From contig QCVS01000001.1 of NCBI GenBank assembly GCA_003210285.1, forward strand, positions 105,521 through 169,520: a stretch of 64,000 bases of DNA, in the 5' to 3' direction. Of the stretch, positions 26,719-35,786 are shown piece by piece (position 1 is the stretch's first letter; each line of letters opens with the position of its first letter). The notes beneath the pieces are model-generated. The model did no database searches, was not told the DNA's origin, and was given only the letters and a program-made list of their open reading frames with translations. The DNA comes from Prochlorococcus sp. AG-686-J21 (GTDB lineage Bacteria; Cyanobacteriota; Cyanobacteriia; PCC-6307; Cyanobiaceae). The position numbers were made by a program, and so were the translations under genes.

Positions 26719-27399
26719 ATGATCGATGATATTAATTTCCTTTTAGTTGGCAATAGCAGACTTCACTGGGCAGAAAATTTACAAACAAAATATAAGTTTT
26801 TTCACACACAAAAAAAAAATAATGTACCTCAAAATATCAATTTAAATAATTTAATTTGGGCATCAGTAGGGAAATTACCAGATTTGTCTCTTAAGCAAGA
26901 AAATAGAATCTCAACTCAAGATATTAAATTAAAAAACCTTCCGAATCATTTTGGGGTTGATAGAGCCCTTGGTTGTTTGGAAGCTTTAAAAATAATAGAG
27001 AACCCATCCAGAAAAGAACTATTAATAGCAGATTTTGGAACAACTTTGTCTCTTACGAAGTTAACTGCACAAGGCTCTATTATCGGCGGGCAAATAACAC
27101 CTGGTTTTCAGACACAGCTAAGATCTATGGACAAATACACCAAGAACCTCAAAGCTCCTAAAAAGTATGATATTCCTGTTCAAGATTTTTTAATCAATAC
27201 AGAAGATTCAATGTTAAAAGGAGTATCTAACTCTCTAATGGGTGTAATTAATTTATCATTTAACCCTTCTCAAGATATTTTGATTATGTGTGGAGGCGAC
27301 TCGGAATTAATGGGTAGTCTATTAAAGCAAAAGAAAGAAGAAATTATTATCGCCCCGAATTTAGTTATGCAAGGCATGATCACACACTTCAATCATTAG
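26719..27399 (+). CDS. coaX: Type III pantothenate kinase (divergent)
   Basis: CoaX phosphorylates pantothenate, the first step of CoA synthesis. The 226-residue protein shows HFGVDRALGCLEAL (the GxDR motif with the catalytic Asp) near residue 76, IADFGTTLSLTKL near residue 112 and GGQITPGFQTQLRSM near residue 128. The N-terminal phosphate motif, normally D-x-G-N-T, reads LLVGNSR, so the first Asp is missing. It is shorter than the usual 250-260 residues. It begins 17 bases after cysH and is probably cotranscribed. Confidence 0.85.
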   Translation: MIDDINFLLVGNSRLHWAENLQTKYKFFHTQKKNNVPQNINLNNLIWASVGKLPDLSLKQENRISTQDIKLKNLPNHFGVDRALGCLEALKIIENPSRKELLIADFGTTLSLTKLTAQGSIIGGQITPGFQTQLRSMDKYTKNLKAPKKYDIPVQDFLINTEDSMLKGVSNSLMGVINLSFNPSQDILIMCGGDSELMGSLLKQKKEEIIIAPNLVMQGMITHFNH

Positions 27400-27404
27400 G
27401 ATAT

Positions 27405-27878
27405 TCACCTTAATCCTAAATCTGCAATAATGTGGTCTGCCATAATGGCTGCTTTAACCTTTAGGTAAATTTTTTCAACTTTACCATCAGTATCAATTAA
27501 AAAAGTATTTCTCATCATTCCCATATATTCCTTTCCCATAAATTTTTTAAGGCCATAACTGTCATAATCAGAAGATACTTTATAAGGTTCAGGGTCAGTC
27601 AAGAGAACAAAAGGCAAGTCAAATTTTTCGATAAATTTCTGATGTGAAGTAGCACTATCTTTACTAATTCCAAGAACTACAAAATTATTTTTCTTAAGTA
27701 AATCCCAATTTTCTTTAAAATTACAAGCCTCTTTAGTACAACCTGGGGTATTATCTTTTGGATAAAAATATAGTATTATTCTTTTACCTTTAAAGTCTTT
27801 TAAAGATACATCTGTTTCAAAAGAGTCTTTTAAATTAAACTCTGGTGCTTTATCACCAACCTTAAGAGCCATTGACAT
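27405..27878 (-). CDS. bcp: Peroxiredoxin Q (BCP family)
   Basis: The 157-residue thiol peroxidase reduces peroxides with thioredoxin. It has YFYPKDNTPGCTKEACNF, with the peroxidatic Cys in TPGCT and the resolving Cys five residues on, the atypical two-Cys arrangement of PrxQ/BCP. KFMGKEYMGMMRNTFLID is the family's middle motif. Two candidate ATGs exist (27878 and 27872), and both overlap the TTG start of the divergent phosphopantetheinyl transferase. It converges with coaX, with five bases between. Confidence 0.95.
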   Translation of the reverse strand: MSMALKVGDKAPEFNLKDSFETDVSLKDFKGKRIILYFYPKDNTPGCTKEACNFKENWDLLKKNNFVVLGISKDSATSHQKFIEKFDLPFVLLTDPEPYKVSSDYDSYGLKKFMGKEYMGMMRNTFLIDTDGKVEKIYLKVKAAIMADHIIADLGLR

Positions 27879-28527
27879 TATTAAATAACCATAATTCTAA
27901 AATACCAAAAATCTGGTTTCATAAGATAAAAGGTGTACAAGATGTCGCAACCCCAAAAGAACTTGAACTCGCAAATAAGCTCTCTAGGCAAAGAGCAAAT
28001 ATTTTTTTAGAAAGTAGAGCTTATATAAGAAAGTCTTTAGGAACTTTTTTTAATTTAAATCCATTAGAGATGCCTATAATTGCAAATCCAGGAGAACCTC
28101 CTGAATTACCAAGCGGGATGGGACATTTTAGTTTTAGTCATTGTTGTGATGCGATTATATTAATTTGGCATGAAAAAAAATTGGAATTGATATTGAGAGA
28201 CTTGACAGAGATTTTAATTATGCGCAATTAGCAAAAAAATATTTCTTCAACTCAAACAGATCAAATAATAATGCCGAATTATATAAAAAATCTATTTTAA
28301 ATCAATGGTGTGCCGTTGAGGCTGCTATAAAATGGGATCATGGCAAGTTAGCTAAAGACATAAAAGAATGGCAATATTCTGAAAACGAGAAAACACTATT
28401 TCATAAAAAGAAAAAACTTAAGTTGAAATTTACCCAAATAACTTTTTATAAATGGACTATCTCTTTAGCTTATAAAGAGAGCTCTCACTTTATGCCTAAT
28501 ATTATTTGCAGCAGTTGGATAGTTTAA
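27872..28527 (+). pseudogene. 4'-phosphopantetheinyl transferase, frameshifted at A8
   Basis: The first half (ORF to 28231) carries Sfp-type motifs: ANPGEPPELPSGMGHFSFSHC. After the run of eight A residues at 28173-28180 it drifts out of frame and stops. The +1/-1-shifted frame continues cleanly as GIDIERLDRDFNYAQLAKK, then NQWCAVEAAIKW, to a TAA at 28525-28527. One extra A would give HEKKIGIDIER, the normal Sfp core with the Mg-binding D-x-E. The enzyme activates acyl carrier protein and is normally needed, so sequencing error, transcriptional slippage and true loss are all open. The start is TTG, overlapping the divergent bcp start; the end overlaps rarA by four bases. Confidence 0.85.
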
Positions 28528-29813
28528 CTTTTTCGTTTTTTACGTAACTCTTCATATTTATTTTTTTCCCATCCAGAATCTTTGGGTTCCCAAAATTTCA
28601 TTCCTCTTAAATCAGTTGGGAGATATTCTTGTTGCAACCAGTTACCTTGAGCATTATGAGGATTTAAGTAATTACTAGCATTGTTTTTTAGGTGATTCGG
28701 AACCGACGATACATTAGTGGACTTAAATGCTTCTATTGCTTTAAAAATTGATTTAGTACTATTACTCTTCGGAGTAATTGCTAAATATAAAGAAGCTTGA
28801 GAAAGAAAAAATAATCCTTCAGGGAAACCAACTCGATCAAAAGCATCACAACAAGACTGCACAACAACTATTGCATTAGGATCTGAAAGACCAATGTCCT
28901 CACTAGCAGAAATCAAAAGTCTTCTGAAAATAAAATTTGGATCTTCACCGGCTTCAACCATATTGGCAAGCCAATATAAAGTCGCATCTGGGTCTGATCC
29001 TCTAATAGATTTTATAAAAGCACTAATAACATCAAAATGATTTTGACCATTTTTGTCATAAACAATATTTTTCTTTTGGATTGAATCTTCAGCAATTTGC
29101 AGATCAATAACAACTAATTTATCTTTATTTTCCTTTGTAATATTTATACCTAATTCTAAAGCATTTATAAGATTCCTCGCATCGCCTCCAGAAAATTTTA
29201 CCAAATGATTAATTGCCTCTTCTGTTATTTCGATAGTTTTAGAATCTTGAAGACAAGAATAATACTTAATTACTTTTTCAATTATTTTCTTCAAATCATT
29301 TTTATTTAAAGGAAGTAATGAAAAAATACGAGCTCTACTAATTAGAGCTTTATTTACGGCAAAGAAAGGGTTTTCTGTTGTAGCACCAATAAAAGTTATA
29401 GTACCGTTTTCAATTGAGGGCAGCAAAGCATCTTGTTGAACTGAGTTAAATCTGTGTACCTCATCAATAAATAAAATTGTTTTCCTATTGGAACTTAGTA
29501 ACCTTTCCTTCGCATTTGCAATTTCAGTTCTTAATTCCTTAATACTAGACAAAACAGCATTTAACTTTATTAATGAGGAACGAGTATAAGAAGATATAAT
29601 TTCAATTAAAGTTGTTTTACCTACACCAGGTGGTCCGAAAAAAATAATATTTCCTACCTTGTCGTTCAAGATTGCATTTCTCAATAGAGAATTATTTCCC
29701 AAGATGGATTCTTGACCAAAAAATTCATCTAAATTCTTTGGCCTTAATTTATCCGCTAATGGAGCATTACTTTTTGTTTGATAAATATTGCTAAATAAAT
29801 TATCTGACTCCAT
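28524..29813 (-). CDS. rarA: Replication-associated recombination protein RarA (MgsA)
   Basis: The 429-residue AAA+ ATPase acts at stalled replication forks. It has LRPKNLDEFFGQ near residue 23, Walker A FFGPPGVGKTT near residue 58, Walker B TILFIDEVHRFN near residue 111, sensor GATTENPFFAVNKALISRAR near residue 137, and the C-terminal RarA/MgsA oligomerisation segment with IRGSDPDATLYWLANMVEAGEDP. Length is typical. It lies on the same strand as pgm, 33 bases downstream of it. Confidence 0.93.
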   Translation of the reverse strand: MESDNLFSNIYQTKSNAPLADKLRPKNLDEFFGQESILGNNSLLRNAILNDKVGNIIFFGPPGVGKTTLIEIISSYTRSSLIKLNAVLSSIKELRTEIANAKERLLSSNRKTILFIDEVHRFNSVQQDALLPSIENGTITFIGATTENPFFAVNKALISRARIFSLLPLNKNDLKKIIEKVIKYYSCLQDSKTIEITEEAINHLVKFSGGDARNLINALELGINITKENKDKLVVIDLQIAEDSIQKKNIVYDKNGQNHFDVISAFIKSIRGSDPDATLYWLANMVEAGEDPNFIFRRLLISASEDIGLSDPNAIVVVQSCCDAFDRVGFPEGLFFLSQASLYLAITPKSNSTKSIFKAIEAFKSTNVSSVPNHLKNNASNYLNPHNAQGNWLQQEYLPTDLRGMKFWEPKDSGWEKNKYEELRKKRKS

Positions 29814-29846
29814 TTTTTTAAACTAAGAATAAATCATTTTAAAAAT

Positions 29847-31484
29847 TTATGTAATAACAGTAGGTTTTTCCATTTTGGTAAGTTTTGAAATACTTAATAA
29901 ATGATCTAAATCATTAATTAGATCTTTTAGAGCGACTTGAGGATTTAAAACTAAATTTTGTTGAGAGCTTGAAAATTTTTCGAAATATAATCTTAGAGTT
30001 GAACCCTTGGTACCAGTACCTGACAAACGTAAGATCACTCTGGAATTATCCTCGAGTATAATTCTTAATCCTTGATTTTTACTAATCGAATTATCTACTG
30101 GATCTAAATATGAAAAGTTATCTGCTTGTTTTACAAAATTTCCAGCAAACTTATTTTCTTTTAAATTTGGAAGCTTAGATGATAAATCATTGAATATTTG
30201 ATTTGCAATAGTAGAGGGAATAGCCTCATAATCATGCCTTGAATAATAATTTCTTCCATATTGTTTCCAGTGGTTTTGAATTAATTCACTTACAGTACAA
30301 TTCTTCTCAGCTAGAATTTGCAACCAATATAAAACCGCCCATAAGCCATCTTTTTCTCTGACATGATTACTACCAGTTCCGAAACTTTCCTCTCCACAAA
30401 TTGTAATTAAATTGGAATCTAAAAGATTTCCAAAAAATTTCCATCCAGTTGGCGTTTCAAAACAAGGAATATTTAAAGCTTTAGCAACAAAATCTACGGC
30501 TGAACTTGTAGGCATAGATCGTGCAACTCCAGCAATACCATCTTTATATCCCGGTACACAATTTGTATTTGCAGTAATAACTGCCAGACTATCACTTGGA
30601 TTTACAAAACATCCCTGACCTAAGATCATATTTCTATCACCATCACCATCACATGCAGCTCCAAAACTATAGGCTTTTTGAACTAATAACAAATCTGCCA
30701 ATTTAGAAGCATAAGTAAGATTTGGATCAGGATGTAAACCTCCAAAATCCTCTAGTGGTAGACCATTCATGACACAATCATCTAAAAGACCCATTTTGTC
30801 TACAAAAATATTTTTTGCATATGGACCAGTAACTGCATTCATTGCATCAAAAATTAAAGAAAAATCCTTTTTCAAAAAATCACTTATTTGATCTAAATCA
30901 AAAATTTTCTCCATTAAATCTGAATAATCCTTTAGTCCATCAATTATTTCTAAAGAAGTTTCACCAAACGGGAATACACCAAGCTTATTTAAGTCTGGTA
31001 TTTTAATTTTGCTAATTTTGTAACTCGTAAGTGATTTGGAACATTCAAATATTTGATTTGTAATTAACTCGGCCGCAGGTCCACCATTGGAAGTGTTTAA
31101 TTTCACTCCGAAATCCCCTTCAAGACCTCCGGGATTATGACTTGCTGAAAGAATAATTCCTCCAATGGCCCCCTCTTTTCTAATCAAATGAGATGTCGCT
31201 GGTGTAGACAATAAACCATTTTTTGGAATAATAACTTTTCCAACTTTATGAGCTACGCATATTTGGATAATCTTCTTGATTGCTTCGATATTCCCATATC
31301 TACCATCCCCACCAACAACCAAAGTGGACCCTCGCAAATTATTAAGTGATTTAAAAATTGCCTCTATAAATATTTCTAAGTAATGCTCTTCTTGAAACCT
31401 CAACGTACTTTTTCTTAAACCAGAAGTTCCTGGTTTCTGATCTAGAAAAGGATTTTTAATATTAATGACATTAACTTCAGTCAT
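29847..31484 (-). CDS. pgm: Phosphoglucomutase (alpha-D-glucose 1,6-phosphomutase)
   Basis: The 545-residue enzyme interconverts glucose 1-phosphate and glucose 6-phosphate, linking central carbon flow to glycogen and nucleotide sugars. It has the N-terminal KPGTSGLRK, the phosphoserine loop ILSASHNPGG near residue 111, the metal loop ACDGDGDRNMI near residue 275, the sugar-binding GEESFGTGSNHVREKDGLWAVL near residue 374 and the phosphate loop LRLSGTGTKGSTLRLY near residue 490. This is the PGM1-like type of about 545 residues. Confidence 0.95.
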   Translation of the reverse strand: MTEVNVINIKNPFLDQKPGTSGLRKSTLRFQEEHYLEIFIEAIFKSLNNLRGSTLVVGGDGRYGNIEAIKKIIQICVAHKVGKVIIPKNGLLSTPATSHLIRKEGAIGGIILSASHNPGGLEGDFGVKLNTSNGGPAAELITNQIFECSKSLTSYKISKIKIPDLNKLGVFPFGETSLEIIDGLKDYSDLMEKIFDLDQISDFLKKDFSLIFDAMNAVTGPYAKNIFVDKMGLLDDCVMNGLPLEDFGGLHPDPNLTYASKLADLLLVQKAYSFGAACDGDGDRNMILGQGCFVNPSDSLAVITANTNCVPGYKDGIAGVARSMPTSSAVDFVAKALNIPCFETPTGWKFFGNLLDSNLITICGEESFGTGSNHVREKDGLWAVLYWLQILAEKNCTVSELIQNHWKQYGRNYYSRHDYEAIPSTIANQIFNDLSSKLPNLKENKFAGNFVKQADNFSYLDPVDNSISKNQGLRIILEDNSRVILRLSGTGTKGSTLRLYFEKFSSSQQNLVLNPQVALKDLINDLDHLLSISKLTKMEKPTVIT

Positions 31485-31517
31485 GATTTCTATAAAACTT
31501 AGAAAAATCTAACTAAA

Positions 31518-31688
31518 TTAATGTGGCATTTCGGATGTTCTTAACATAGCGATAAACCATAAGGAGGAAATCACTAATGCACTTAAAATTCCATAACTGA
31601 CTCCAAACTTAGAAATAGTAAAAGGGACTATCAAAGGGAAGGTTAAAGCTCCGAATAAAGGTGTAAAAGCAACAATTTTTTTTAGCAT
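31518..31688 (-). CDS. Small two-helix membrane protein
   Basis: A 56-residue ORF below the track cut-off reads MLKKIVAFTPLFGALTFPLI and continues through a second hydrophobic stretch, YGILSALVISSLWFIAML, to RTSEMPH. The two helices, basic N-terminus and clean start and stop 12 bases after the DUF4912 gene support a real small membrane protein. I have no family name for it. Confidence 0.6.
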   Translation of the reverse strand: MLKKIVAFTPLFGALTFPLIVPFTISKFGVSYGILSALVISSLWFIAMLRTSEMPH

Positions 31689-31700
31689 TACTTCACTTAT

Positions 31701-32867
31701 TTAAAACCATTCAGTCTCAGCATTATCTTTCTCATTAGTGTCATCAAAAGGAGTAACTCTATCAAATTTCATTGTAATACTTTTTTCTTGATCACCAGAA
31801 GCATCAACAGCTTTAATTTCGTATTTTTGAGAGCCGTCCCTAAAAGGAACTTGCAATCTAAAAGTGCCGTCAGCAGCCAAAGGAACTTCTTCTTTACCAA
31901 TAGTTAATTTGGCAGATGGATCTGTTGCTCCATAAACAATTAATTCCGAATCAGCAACTAACCAAAAAGATTTATTCTTAACTATTCCACTACCCGATTC
32001 ATTTAAACCGGAAGACCATTGCCCTGCACCAGAATCAGTTAGATTTGAATTTGTTAGATTCGTATCTTCCATAAATTCTTCAGAACCTACCTTTCTGCTT
32101 TTAGGAAAACTTGTTGCTGCCTGGTATAAGCGCTCATGTAACCCATTAGTTTCTTGCACCTGTGGGCTTTTTTGAGTTAATGAAGGAGGCTCAGATGAGG
32201 CAGGAGTGTCTAAATTAAAAGGAACAAATTTATCTAAAATCTGCTCTGAAGGCTGAGAACCTGGCACATGACTTACAGAGGAAAAAGCTAATGACTTCCA
32301 TTTAAAACCGTATTTGTAACCCAATTCAACCTTATAGTCCCTATTGGCAAGAGGAATTGGCAAATACCATTCAGTGCTGTAACTATCTAAAGCAATTTCT
32401 CTTAAGGTGCCCTGATTTAAATTGCCTTCAGCAACACCAGTAGCATCATATAAGCGTAAACATAATTTACTAGCACCTAAAGACTGAGCTTTATCTCTAT
32501 CACTTTCTGAGATTTGCCAAAATACATATGCCCATTCTGGATCTCTAGGCAAAAATACTAGTTTGGTATTAACTTCTTCTTTTACTGATTGAGAAGTAAA
32601 TTCAGTAATATTTGGGGAAGTATTTTTAGTTAAGGTTTTATTATATTTTTCAGTCGCATTTTTTTGATATTTATAAATAAGATCAATTAATACAGCTTTT
32701 GTTTTTCTACTATATAAAGGTACAGATAATTTACTAGCTTCTTGACGGAGTTGTCTGAGGGTTAGACTAAGTAGATATTCTTTATTCTTGATCCCATCAA
32801 CCACTTTTAAAACTCCATAATTTGCATGGAATAAGTATGTTCTTTTTTTCTGCAGTTTGGGTGACAT
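31701..32867 (-). CDS. DUF4912-domain protein
   Basis: The 388-residue protein has an N-terminal helix pair of Rho-N/SAP-like type (LRQLRQEASKLSVPLYSRKTKAVLIDLI, residues 36-66), then DUF4912 with LVFLPRDPEWAYVFWQISESD near residue 103, KLCLRLYDATG and WYLPIPLANRDYKVELGY. A low-complexity linker follows, and a second beta-rich segment (FWLVADSELIVYGATDPSAKLTI) resembles an Ig-like domain. No signal peptide or membrane helix is seen. The function in cyanobacteria is unknown; plastid and cyanobacterial versions may bind nucleic acid or the cell envelope. Confidence 0.78.
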   Translation of the reverse strand: MSPKLQKKRTYLFHANYGVLKVVDGIKNKEYLLSLTLRQLRQEASKLSVPLYSRKTKAVLIDLIYKYQKNATEKYNKTLTKNTSPNITEFTSQSVKEEVNTKLVFLPRDPEWAYVFWQISESDRDKAQSLGASKLCLRLYDATGVAEGNLNQGTLREIALDSYSTEWYLPIPLANRDYKVELGYKYGFKWKSLAFSSVSHVPGSQPSEQILDKFVPFNLDTPASSEPPSLTQKSPQVQETNGLHERLYQAATSFPKSRKVGSEEFMEDTNLTNSNLTDSGAGQWSSGLNESGSGIVKNKSFWLVADSELIVYGATDPSAKLTIGKEEVPLAADGTFRLQVPFRDGSQKYEIKAVDASGDQEKSITMKFDRVTPFDDTNEKDNAETEWF

Positions 32868-33069
32868 TAGAGGCAGTCGTCAGGATCTTCTGACTACTTT
32901 CAAGTTTTTAAATTTTGCAACTTTCACATAAATGATTGATATAAGTGGACTTTAAAGAAATCTAGAAATCTATAATTTATAAATTAATTTTCTATTTTTT
33001 TAAATTTTATTACCTTGAATTGTTAAGAACTCAACAAAAATATATTTTTTCTTCGGGATCGCTTCATAA

Positions 33070-33432
33070 TTAATTTTCCCGTTTTTGTTCAACTAAAGTA
33101 ATTAAATCATCAAGATCCAATTCTTTGATATTTTTTTCAATACTCTTAGAAAAAAAGTCTAATGTTTGAGCAGCAGCAGACATTTGTTCATAAAAAAGTT
33201 GATTGAACTTTTTATCGTTAAATTTCTGTGATTGTTTTTCACACCATTTTTTAAGAGGTTCATCTTCTTCAAGCAAAGATTTTTCATCATTTCCGATTTC
33301 CTTGAAGATTTCAAGACAATGGGCAAGTAATCTAACGTGGTGCTTTTTGATTATGGGCAAATTCAGTTGATCTATATTTTTCACCATCTCATTGCTTAAC
33401 GGACTTTGAAAAGAATTTGTTTGATTAGACAT
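33070..33432 (-). CDS. Conserved hypothetical protein divergent from suf operon
   Basis: I do not recognise this 120-residue, all-helical-looking protein. Two cysteines (HCLEIF near residue 46, KWCEKQ near residue 69) are the only notable residues. It is acidic, has no membrane helix, and is transcribed away from sufB, with 97 bases between the starts. In many cyanobacteria the divergent neighbour of sufB is the repressor SufR; this protein is much shorter and lacks an obvious winged-helix motif, so it should not be called SufR. Confidence 0.6.
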   Translation of the reverse strand: MSNQTNSFQSPLSNEMVKNIDQLNLPIIKKHHVRLLAHCLEIFKEIGNDEKSLLEEDEPLKKWCEKQSQKFNDKKFNQLFYEQMSAAAQTLDFFSKSIEKNIKELDLDDLITLVEQKREN

Positions 33433-33529
33433 TAATTTTTTAATTTAAATACAAATAAAAACTCAATATTGGGCTTATATTTAGCTAAAGTATATAAATC
33501 TAATTGTAATAGATTAATTTATAGGAATT

Positions 33530-34975
33530 ATGGTAAATAAAAATTTAGTTAAAGATGTTGTTGTAACTGAACCCTATAAATATGGTTTCGTTACCGATAT
33601 CGAAACTGAAAAGATTTCCAAAGGGCTAAGTGAAGATACAATTCGATTAATTTCAGAAAAAAAAGAAGAGCCTGAATACCTTCTTAATTTCAGACTTAAT
33701 GCCTTTAGAAAATGGCAAAAAATGAAGGAGCCTAACTGGGCAGACCTAGGCTATAAAAAGATTGATTATCAAGATATAATTTACTATTCTGCACCCAAAC
33801 AAAAAGAAAAGATTTCCAGCTTAGATGAAGTTGATCCCAAACTCTTAGAAACTTTTGATAAATTAGGAATTCCTCTTACTGAGCAAAAAAAACTCACAAA
33901 CGTTGCTGTTGATGCAGTATTCGACAGCGTATCTATTGCAACAACTTTCAAAAAAGAACTTGCTGAGCATGGAGTAATATTTTGCTCCATAAGTGAAGCA
34001 ATTAAAGATCATTCAGATTTAATAGAAAAATATTTAGGTTCTGTAGTACCGGCTAATGATAATTATTTTGCTGCATTAAATTCTGCTGTTTTTAGTGATG
34101 GTTCATTCGTTTACATCCCAAAAGGAGTTAAATGTCCAATGGATCTCTCATCCTACTTTAGGATCAATAGCGGGGATTCCGGTCAGTTTGAAAGAACTTT
34201 AATTATCGCAGAAGAATCTAGCTCCGTTAGTTACCTTGAAGGATGTACAGCTCCAATGTTTGATACTAATACCTTACACGCAGCGGTAGTAGAACTTATA
34301 GCCTTAGATGATGCCTCAATTAAATATTCAACCGTACAAAATTGGTATGCTGGAAATGAAGAAGGGGTTGGAGGAATCTTTAATTTTGTCACCAAAAGGG
34401 GGAAATGTTTAGGTAAAAGAAGTAAAATAAGCTGGTCCCAAGTTGAAACAGGCTCTGCCATAACATGGAAATATCCTAGCTGTCTTCTTTTAGGAGAAGA
34501 ATCGGTAGGAGAATTTTATTCTGTTGCACTTACTAATAACCTCCAACAAGCCGATACGGGCACAAAAATGATTCACATTGGTCCTAGAACTAAATCAACA
34601 ATAGTTAGTAAAGGAATTAGTGCTGGCAATTCAGTTAATAGTTACCGAGGTCTTGTAAAAATGGGTTCAAAAGCATCTGGATCAAGAAACTACAGTCAAT
34701 GTGATTCAATGTTAATAGGCGATCAAGCTGCTGCAAATACATTTCCTTATATTCAATCTCAACAACCTAATTCAAAAATTGAACATGAAGCAAGTACATG
34801 TAGAATCTCTGAAGATCAACTTTTTTATTTGCAAAGCAGAGGTATTGAATTTGAAGAGGCTGTATCAATGATGGTTAGTGGCTTTTGTAGAGATGTATTC
34901 AATCAACTCCCAATGGAATTTGCGGCTGAAGCCGATAAGCTGCTTGCCCTCAAATTAGAAGGTTCCGTAGGATAA
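33530..34975 (+). CDS. sufB: Fe-S cluster assembly scaffold SufB
   Basis: The 481-residue SufB scaffold assembles Fe-S clusters with SufC and SufD. Motifs include EPDYL-like [10 protein letters not shown] near residue 48, [21 protein letters not shown] near residue 197, LEGCTAPMF with the conserved Cys, [10 protein letters not shown], and [19 protein letters not shown], with [12 protein letters not shown] and [21 protein letters not shown] at the C-terminus. A good AGGA site precedes the ATG. It opens the sufBCDS operon. Confidence 0.97.
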   Translation: MVNKNLVKDVVVTEPYKYGFVTDIETEKISKGLSEDTIRLISEKKEEPEYLLNFRLNAFRKWQKMKEPNWADLGYKKIDYQDIIYYSAPKQKEKISSLDEVDPKLLETFDKLGIPLTEQKKLTNVAVDAVFDSVSIATTFKKELAEHGVIFCSISEAIKDHSDLIEKYLGSVVPANDNYFAALNSAVFSDGSFVYIPKGVKCPMDLSSYFRINSGDSGQFERTLIIAEESSSVSYLEGCTAPMFDTNTLHAAVVELIALDDASIKYSTVQNWYAGNEEGVGGIFNFVTKRGKCLGKRSKISWSQVETGSAITWKYPSCLLLGEESVGEFYSVALTNNLQQADTGTKMIHIGPRTKSTIVSKGISAGNSVNSYRGLVKMGSKASGSRNYSQCDSMLIGDQAAANTFPYIQSQQPNSKIEHEASTCRISEDQLFYLQSRGIEFEEAVSMMVSGFCRDVFNQLPMEFAAEADKLLALKLEGSVG

Positions 34976-34996
34976 TTTATTAATTTCTAAAGTGTG

Positions 34997-35782
34997 ATGC
35001 AAAGCGAAACAAAAGAATTAGATCCAATACTAGAAGTAAATAATCTTTTTGCATCTATAGACAATCTTCCTATTTTAAAAGGAGTAACCATTTCAGTTAA
35101 TCCTGGAGAAATACACGCAATCATGGGTAGAAATGGATGTGGCAAAAGTACTCTTTCCAAGATTATTGCAGGTCATCCATCATACAAAATAACTAAAGGC
35201 GAAATAAAATTTTCTGGAAAAGATATTCAGTCTTTAGAACCAGAAGAGAGAGCTCAATCTGGTATTTTTCTCGGTTTTCAATATCCAATTGAAATTCCAG
35301 GAGTAAGTAATCTAGAATTTCTTAGAGTGGCAACAAATGCAAGAAGAAAATTTCTTAATAAAGAAGAACTAGATACTTTTGACTTTGAAGACTTAGTAAA
35401 ACAAAAACTTGACTTAGTCAAAATGGATTCTGCCTTTTTATCGAGGAGTATTAATCAAGGTTTTTCAGGTGGGGAAAAGAAAAGGAATGAAATATTACAA
35501 ATGGCATTATTAGAACCAAAAATTGCAATTTTGGATGAAACAGACTCAGGTTTAGATATTGATGCACTTAGAATTGTCGCTTCAGGAATTAAGAAGATAT
35601 CTAATGAACAAACCGGAATTATATTAATCACTCACTATCAAAGGTTATTAGACGAAATACAACCCGATTATGTTCATGTAATGTCAGATGGTCAAATAAT
35701 AAAAACCGGAGAAAGTGATCTTGCCCTAGAACTTGAAAAACATGGGTATGAATGGACTGATAATTTTATAAAAGAGCAATAA
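34997..35782 (+). CDS. sufC: Fe-S assembly ATPase SufC
   Basis: SufC is the ABC-type ATPase that drives the SufBCD scaffold. The protein has Walker [11 protein letters not shown] near residue 49, [20 protein letters not shown] (the SufC-specific signature with Lys-Arg-Asn) and Walker [17 protein letters not shown]. The ATG at 34997 is chosen over the GTG one codon earlier. It lies about 20 bases after sufB and four bases before sufD. Confidence 0.97.
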   Translation: MQSETKELDPILEVNNLFASIDNLPILKGVTISVNPGEIHAIMGRNGCGKSTLSKIIAGHPSYKITKGEIKFSGKDIQSLEPEERAQSGIFLGFQYPIEIPGVSNLEFLRVATNARRKFLNKEELDTFDFEDLVKQKLDLVKMDSAFLSRSINQGFSGGEKKRNEILQMALLEPKIAILDETDSGLDIDALRIVASGIKKISNEQTGIILITHYQRLLDEIQPDYVHVMSDGQIIKTGESDLALELEKHGYEWTDNFIKEQ

Positions 35783-35786
35783 ATCA

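Noticed and set aside
33070-33432. Possible SufR repressor
   Set aside because: The protein is too short, and no winged-helix or Fe-S-binding C-terminal cysteine set is visible.
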